Below, one piece after another: positions 6,248 through 10,629 of a DNA stretch of 10,629 nt. The first letter of the stretch is position 1. The number at the start of each line of letters is the position of its first letter. The notes below the pieces were generated by a model, which saw only the letters and a program-made list of their open reading frames with translations, was not told where the DNA came from and did not search any database. The translations under genes were made by a program, and so were the position numbers. Origin of the DNA: Bacteroidales bacterium (lineage in GTDB: Bacteria; Bacteroidota; Bacteroidia; Bacteroidales; PUMT01); NCBI GenBank assembly GCA_007132365.1, contig SLOS01000199.1:1-10629 (forward strand). Direction: 5' to 3'.

Positions 6248-9200
6248 ATGGTAAACAGGATCATCACCTCAGGATTTGCCCTTCTCTGGGTTTTTCAGTT
6301 GCATGCGCAGGTTGTCTTCACCGGCAAGGAGTGGCAGGATGTCAGTATTTTCGAGATTAACCAGACAGCACCGCACACCCCCCTGATACCCTACGATAAC
6401 GAGCAACATGCACTTAACAACGACAGGTCTGCCACCCCATACTTTATGAGCCTGGATGGCACCTGGAAATTCAGGTTGTTTGAAAAACCCGGCGATGTGC
6501 CTTCCGGTTTTTTCACCCCTGGATACCGGACCGGCGGATGGGACGACATAACAGTCCCTTCAAACTGGCAGATGGAAGGTTTCGGCCATGGAAAATTCCG
6601 CAATATCCACCTTACCTTTATAAGTGAACCGCCTCATGTACCTGAAGATTACAACCCCACAGGATGCTACGTCAGGACGTTCCGGGTGCCCCGGAACTGG
6701 GACGGAAGGGAAGTGTTTCTCCATTTTGAAGGAGTAAAATCGGCCTCCTATGTATGGATAAACGGCCAGGCTGTCGGCTATAACCAGGGTGGTTTTGAGC
6801 CTGCCGAATACAATGTGACCCCTTTCATAAGAAGGGGCGAGAATACTATAGCAGTAAAGGTTTTAAGCTACAGTGACGGATCATATATCGAAAACCAGGA
6901 TATGTGGAGATTATCCGGGATATACAGGAGTATTTATCTGTTTGCCACCCCAAAAGTGCACATAAGGGACTATTACGTAGTAACCGATCTGGATAGGAAC
7001 TACCGGGATGCCGAATTACAGCTGGACATTGATCTGATCAATTACTCCAACTCGTTAAAAACCGGATATTCCGTCGAGGTCGATTTAATGGATGATGAAG
7101 GGCAGGTTATTCCCACATTGAGAATGACTGCAGAACCTATGGGGCCGGGACAGGAGCAGAAGCTGAGCTTCAGGGCAGAGGTCATAAACCCGCTGAAATG
7201 GTCGGCCGAAAAGCCTCATCTTTATACCATGATCATGAGGTTGAAAGATCAAAGGGGAAGGCTCACAGAGGTATATTCGAAAAGGATAGGTTTCAGAAAA
7301 GTGGAAATAAAGGATAGTCAGATCCTGGTTAACGGGGTTCCGATAAAATTCAACGGCGTAAACCTCCATATGCATCATCCCCTGCACGGACAAGCCGTTC
7401 CCGTCGAAACACTGAGGCAGGACCTGGTCATCATGAAGCAGTTTAACGTAAACCTGGCAAGGACCTCACATTACCCCCCGAGTGTCGGGTTAATGGAGCT
7501 TGCCGATGAGCTGGGAATGTACATTGTAGACGAGGCCGGGGTTGAGTGCCATGCTCATGAATATATTTCCGAATGGCCGGAGTGGCGCCCCCAGTTTATG
7601 GACCGGGCCAGAAAGATGGTGCTTCGCGACAGGAATTTCACCAGCATAATTTTCTGGAGCGCCGGAAATGAATGCGGCGAAGGAGAGAATATGGAGGCTG
7701 TTATAGAAGAGGGGAAAAGATATGATCATTCCAGGCCGGGATGGATGTACGGCGGCAACGAAGAGGACATACCATTCGAAGATATAGTTGGTGCACGCTA
7801 CTGGTCGCCGATGAACATGAAGAGGCTGGCCGAAGGGGAATATTTCCATGAAAACGATGACCGCCCCTCCTTTATGGATGAATACCTGGCTGCCACCGGG
7901 AACAGCCTGGGAGGCCTTGATGAGTACTGGGACCTGATCTGGAGATATCCGCGGCTGACAGGCGGGGCTATCTGGGATTGGATAAGTCCCGGCATCGAAG
8001 CACCGGTAAAACTGGCCAGGGACAGATCGCCTGCCGGAAATCACGGGGCAATTATGGGAAAAGCCCGGATCATGGAAGGAAGAAACGGCAACGGAATCTT
8101 CCTGTCCGGACACGACGACTGGGTTGAGTTTTACAGGGACAGGAGCCTCGATGTGGACGGGAATGCCCTGGTGATAGAGTTCTGGGTTAAGCCCTTCGAA
8201 ATCGATAACCGTGTCAACAATTTCCTGACAAAGGGCTCACATCATTACGGGATCGTGATGAATGACCGGAATTCACTGGAATTCTATGTGTCGGGGCAGC
8301 AACGGGTGTCTGCGATTGCCGAAGTGCCGGACGGCTGGTACGGCAACTGGCATCATGTGGCCGGCATTTACAACGGGGAACAGCTTGAGCTTTATATTAA
8401 CTATGAAAAGGTTGCTGGTACGCCTTTCGGCGGAAGGCTGCGGCCCCGTCCATTTCCGCTTTGCATCGGACGAAATGCGGAAATACACGACCAGGGGGAG
8501 TTTTCGGGTCAGCTGAGCAGCGGGGTATTTGATGAAATTAGAATATCCGACAAGCCTCTGACAATTGAGGAGCTGAGAAGCCAGTCCGCCGCCCAGGCAC
8601 GGGAGGCTGCCATTTTATACATTGATTTTGAAGATATAACAAATGAGGGCACATTCTTTTTTACCGGACTGGGAGGAAGGACCTATGGAATTGTATGGCC
8701 CGACAGGTCTATCCAGCCTGAGATCTGGCAAATAAAAAAATCGGCCCAGCCCGTGCTGATCGAGGCCGCCGATCTGTCAGCCCGCCGCATGAGGATCACC
8801 AACAGGTTTAACTTTACCAACCTGAACGAGCTTGATGCCATATGGAAGATCACCGATAACAGGGGCGTTACATTACGCCGGGAGAGCCTGCAGATAGATC
8901 TGGCACCCGGCGGCACGGCTTATGTAAATATACCACAGTCTCCCGCTGACAATCAGATCCTGGAAATATCATTTTACCTGAAGGAAGATCGGTCATGGGC
9001 GCCCCGGGGGCATGAAATAGCCTGGGAGCAGTTCAGGCCGGAGCAAAACCTGACTTTACCAACATCCGAAAGGGTCAATACAGGTCCGGCCGATGTTCAG
9101 GAAGAAGAAGATGCCATTATCGTGTCGGGAGCAGACTTCAGGTATGAACTTGACAGGGAATCAGGTATTTTTAAATCCATGATCTTTAATGGTGAGCCCT

Positions 9201-10003
9201 TGTTCAATGAGGGCCCCCGCTTCAATGTATGGCGTCCCCTCCTTGCCAATGATATTGATCCATGGGGCAACTGGCAGATAGTAAGCCCTTATCAAACACC
9301 GGGTTTCGGAGCAAGAATAAAAAACGAGTGGTTGACAATCGGAATAGACAATCTGTCCCCTGAAGCAAGTAATTATGACATCAGCAAGAATGACAACGGT
9401 GATGTCACAGTCAGTTTCATACAGTACAACCATGCACGAATGAGGACAACGGCATTCGAGAACAGGGTGGTCTATACCATCAATGGTTCCGGGGAACTGA
9501 CTATGAACGTCAGGACCATTCCTCACGGACCGATGCCCAACTATCTGCCCAAGAAGGGATTCAGGTTTAAGGTGCCCCTTGAATTCAACCAGATTGAGTG
9601 GTACGGCAGGGGGGCTTTCGAAACATACCCTGACAGGAAAACCGGTGCGAAAATCGGGTTGTATAATTCTGTTGTTGAAGATGAATATGTACCTTACCTG
9701 ATACCCCAGGATCATGGGAATAAAACCGATGTTGAATGGGTCCTGCTTTCGAACGGTCAATCCGGGATATGGGTAGGTAGCAGTGAAGCATTCAACTTCA
9801 GTGTGCATAAATATTCGACCGATAACCTGACCAGGGCGGTGCACCCCTTCCAGTTGGAGAGGGCCGCCTACAACGCCCTGAATATTGACCACAGGGTCGG
9901 GGGTTTGGGCGACACATCCGATCTGCCCATGACCAAATACCGGATCTTCCCTGAAGTAACAGAAGTGACTTACCTGATCCGGCCGGTCAACAAGGCACGT
10001 TAG
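6248..10003 (+). CDS. Secreted GH2 beta-galactosidase-like enzyme with inserted LamG domain
   Basis: A 1251-aa GH2 glycosidase; E. coli LacZ has 1023. A Sec signal peptide ends near LHA-Q (about residue 21) with no lipobox, suggesting a periplasmic or secreted enzyme. Order: sugar-binding N-domain (about 50-235), Ig-like domain (about 237-350), catalytic barrel (from about 352), LamG/concanavalin-like insertion (about 590-795), barrel remainder with YGIVWPDR (813-820), beta-sandwich linker, and LacZ small-chain domain (about 945-1245). LacZ catalytic equivalents are present: acid/base E475 in SAGNECGEG, nucleophile E545 in DEYLAATGNSLGG, metal-site E433 and H435, substrate-site H374, H408 and D218, and GGAIWDW (572-578). 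Differences are A548 where LacZ has H540 and, in my hand alignment, Y813 where LacZ has N604. The substrate is therefore probably a beta-galactoside or related glycan in a polysaccharide rather than lactose. The ATG at 6248 gives the signal peptide. The gene follows a deletion scar and its 3' end is partly repeated downstream. Confidence 0.93.
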   Translation: MVNRIITSGFALLWVFQLHAQVVFTGKEWQDVSIFEINQTAPHTPLIPYDNEQHALNNDRSATPYFMSLDGTWKFRLFEKPGDVPSGFFTPGYRTGGWDDITVPSNWQMEGFGHGKFRNIHLTFISEPPHVPEDYNPTGCYVRTFRVPRNWDGREVFLHFEGVKSASYVWINGQAVGYNQGGFEPAEYNVTPFIRRGENTIAVKVLSYSDGSYIENQDMWRLSGIYRSIYLFATPKVHIRDYYVVTDLDRNYRDAELQLDIDLINYSNSLKTGYSVEVDLMDDEGQVIPTLRMTAEPMGPGQEQKLSFRAEVINPLKWSAEKPHLYTMIMRLKDQRGRLTEVYSKRIGFRKVEIKDSQILVNGVPIKFNGVNLHMHHPLHGQAVPVETLRQDLVIMKQFNVNLARTSHYPPSVGLMELADELGMYIVDEAGVECHAHEYISEWPEWRPQFMDRARKMVLRDRNFTSIIFWSAGNECGEGENMEAVIEEGKRYDHSRPGWMYGGNEEDIPFEDIVGARYWSPMNMKRLAEGEYFHENDDRPSFMDEYLAATGNSLGGLDEYWDLIWRYPRLTGGAIWDWISPGIEAPVKLARDRSPAGNHGAIMGKARIMEGRNGNGIFLSGHDDWVEFYRDRSLDVDGNALVIEFWVKPFEIDNRVNNFLTKGSHHYGIVMNDRNSLEFYVSGQQRVSAIAEVPDGWYGNWHHVAGIYNGEQLELYINYEKVAGTPFGGRLRPRPFPLCIGRNAEIHDQGEFSGQLSSGVFDEIRISDKPLTIEELRSQSAAQAREAAILYIDFEDITNEGTFFFTGLGGRTYGIVWPDRSIQPEIWQIKKSAQPVLIEAADLSARRMRITNRFNFTNLNELDAIWKITDNRGVTLRRESLQIDLAPGGTAYVNIPQSPADNQILEISFYLKEDRSWAPRGHEIAWEQFRPEQNLTLPTSERVNTGPADVQEEEDAIIVSGADFRYELDRESGIFKSMIFNGEPLFNEGPRFNVWRPLLANDIDPWGNWQIVSPYQTPGFGARIKNEWLTIGIDNLSPEASNYDISKNDNGDVTVSFIQYNHARMRTTAFENRVVYTINGSGELTMNVRTIPHGPMPNYLPKKGFRFKVPLEFNQIEWYGRGAFETYPDRKTGAKIGLYNSVVEDEYVPYLIPQDHGNKTDVEWVLLSNGQSGIWVGSSEAFNFSVHKYSTDNLTRAVHPFQLERAAYNALNIDHRVGGLGDTSDLPMTKYRIFPEVTEVTYLIRPVNKAR

Positions 10004-10050
10004 AAGGATATTCTCTGTAGTCACAGAAGTGCTTATCTGATCAGGCCGGT
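9942..10050 (+). repeat. Direct repeat: GH2 3' end and a decayed copy downstream
   Basis: The last coding stretch of the GH2 gene (9942-9987) recurs 64 nt later at 10006-10050 with several substitutions and one missing base. Within it, 9959-9987 and 10023-10050 agree at 26 of 28 aligned positions. Read with the lost base restored, the second copy encodes R-I-F-S-V-V-T-E-V-x-Y-L-I-R-P-V followed by TAA, matching RIFPEVTEVTYLIRPV of the intact gene. The similarity fades beyond both ends. It is either the last trace of a second GH2 gene or an old local duplication. Confidence 0.8.
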
Positions 10051-10198
10051 GTAATAATAAAGGGGATAAGAAACATGCGAATTAATGGAATATCCGATAA
10101 CTTGCTCTTTAACATTATGGTAGGGCCGCTTATTTTATTTCAGGCACCTATTTTATAGTAATAGCTAGTTAACTGATGTCCAACTGGTTTATCTTGTC
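10051..10198. other. Intergenic region before the Asp-box gene
   Basis: An A/T-rich non-coding stretch following the decayed GH2 tail. It has no clear terminator: no stable hairpin with a T-run. It also has no full TAnnTTTG box, although TATTTTAT sequences at 10131-10138 and 10149-10156 are partial matches. A 27-codon frame at 10075-10158 sits behind AGGGG but resembles nothing I know and has no other support. The gene at 10199 probably starts from a promoter here that I cannot place. Confidence 0.35.
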
Positions 10199-10629
10199 AT
10201 GATAAAAAAACTATTAATTCTGTCTCTTTTGTTGTGCCTGGCAGGCCATAGGCTCCAGGCACAATGGACGGTCAGGCATATTGACGGAAACGCCTATACA
10301 TATGAGAGCACCATTAAGTTTCTGAACGATTCGATTGGACTGTTTATGGGCAGTAATTCAGTCATCCTGAAAAGCGAAGATGCTGGAGAAACATGGTATT
10401 CCATTGAAGTAGAAACATGGTATTCCGTTGAAGTAGAAGTAGGGATAAACTTCACTGATTTCCAGTTTGTCAATGATTCCGTAATCCAAGCGGTTGGCTA
10501 TCGATATCCCGGAACAGGACAGGGGACGGACAGTAAATTGATCCGGTCTGAAAACAGGGGCGATACCTGGCATTCCATTGCGGATTTCAGCGAGAAACAA
10601 TTGAGGACACTCTGGTTCTTTGACAACGA
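10199..10629 (+). CDS. Secreted Asp-box (BNR/YCF48-like) repeat protein, partial at 3' edge
   Basis: An ATG at 10199 opens a frame that runs off the window after 143 complete codons. The start MIKKLLILSLLLCLAGHRLQAQ is a clear Sec signal peptide, cleaved near residue 22. The mature part has two Asp-box-like turns, SEDAGETWYSI (about residues 60-70) and SENRGDTWHSI (about 115-125), each preceded by a strand pattern of the form F-x-N-D-S-(I/V)-x-x-x-x-G. This is the repeat style of BNR/sialidase-like and YCF48-like beta-propellers, common in secreted Bacteroidota proteins, where they often act as scaffolds or binding domains rather than enzymes. Between the boxes is a recent 24-bp in-frame duplication. 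Whether the protein ends in a type IX secretion domain cannot be seen. It follows the GH2 gene in the same direction, but any functional link is unproven. Confidence 0.8.
   Translation, partial: MIKKLLILSLLLCLAGHRLQAQWTVRHIDGNAYTYESTIKFLNDSIGLFMGSNSVILKSEDAGETWYSIEVETWYSVEVEVGINFTDFQFVNDSVIQAVGYRYPGTGQGTDSKLIRSENRGDTWHSIADFSEKQLRTLWFFDN
10388..10441 (+). repeat. 24-bp in-frame tandem duplication inside the Asp-box gene
   Basis: Two adjacent 24-nt units, 10388-10411 and 10412-10435, differ at one position only (ATT against GTT) and are followed by a 6-nt partial unit, GAAGTA. They encode ETWYSIEV and ETWYSVEV followed by EV. The duplication covers the end of the first Asp-box and keeps the reading frame, as expected from recent slippage or unequal exchange. 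Confidence 0.95.

Noticed and set aside
7490..8113. Minus-strand frame of 207 codons
   Set aside because: It is antisense to the GH2 catalytic core, and its translation is rich in P, S and H with no domain pattern. It is a shadow of coding constraint on the other strand.
8016..8633. LamG segment as a separate gene
   Set aside because: The frame is continuous with the GH2 domains on both sides, with no stop or start signal, so it is an inserted domain.
9161..10024. Long open frame (287 codons) on the minus strand
   Set aside because: It lies opposite the GH2 small-chain domain, whose + strand translation matches a known family from end to end. The minus-strand product shows no recognisable family, and it begins in the decayed repeat.
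10075..10158. 27-codon frame behind an AGGGG sequence
   Set aside because: It is too short to judge, has no recognisable similarity, and Bacteroidota do not rely on Shine-Dalgarno sites, so the AGGGG is weak support.

Overview
The window looks like chromosomal DNA from a member of the Bacteroidota, probably a Bacteroidales/Marinilabiliales-like anaerobe or a marine relative. Evidence for this is the FtsX/LolD-type exporter genes followed by an outer-membrane barrel gene, a patatin fused to an Omp85-type barrel, and a large secreted GH2 glycosidase with an inserted LamG domain. Leaders lack Shine-Dalgarno sites, and one promoter element matches the Bacteroidota TAnnTTTG -7 box. GC content is moderate. 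Every convincing gene is on the + strand. I see no transposase, integrase, CRISPR array, tRNA or rRNA.

Layout: (1) 9-3333 holds the tail of a lipoprotein/lipid exporter module: an FtsX/MacB-fold permease, its LolD-like ATPase, and an outer-membrane beta-barrel protein. The intergenic gaps carry GC-rich inverted repeats. (2) 3417-5783 is a patatin-like phospholipase with POTRA-like and Omp85-barrel C-terminal regions. (3) 5812-6201 is a scar holding only the first 47 codons of a LolA-like lipoprotein-sorting gene and the first 73 codons of another FtsX-type permease. This looks like the head of a second exporter unit that lost the rest. (4) 6248-10003 is a 1251-residue secreted GH2 beta-galactosidase-like enzyme with a LamG/concanavalin-like domain inserted in its catalytic barrel region. 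It has a likely promoter of its own at the end of the scar. (5) 10004-10198 is non-coding but begins with a decayed copy of the GH2 3' end. (6) 10199 to the window edge is the start of a secreted Asp-box (BNR/YCF48-like) repeat protein with a fresh 24-bp in-frame duplication.

How the genes may work together (inference): the permease, ATPase and barrel, plus a LolA-like carrier normally found in such modules, would form an envelope-spanning route for lipoproteins or other hydrophobic cargo. The patatin-Omp85 protein next to it would act on lipid at the outer membrane. The GH2 enzyme is a separate carbohydrate-degrading function that now sits against the remains of the broken second unit. The two truncated genes and the GH2 3' relic show that this side of the window has been rearranged by deletion or duplication.
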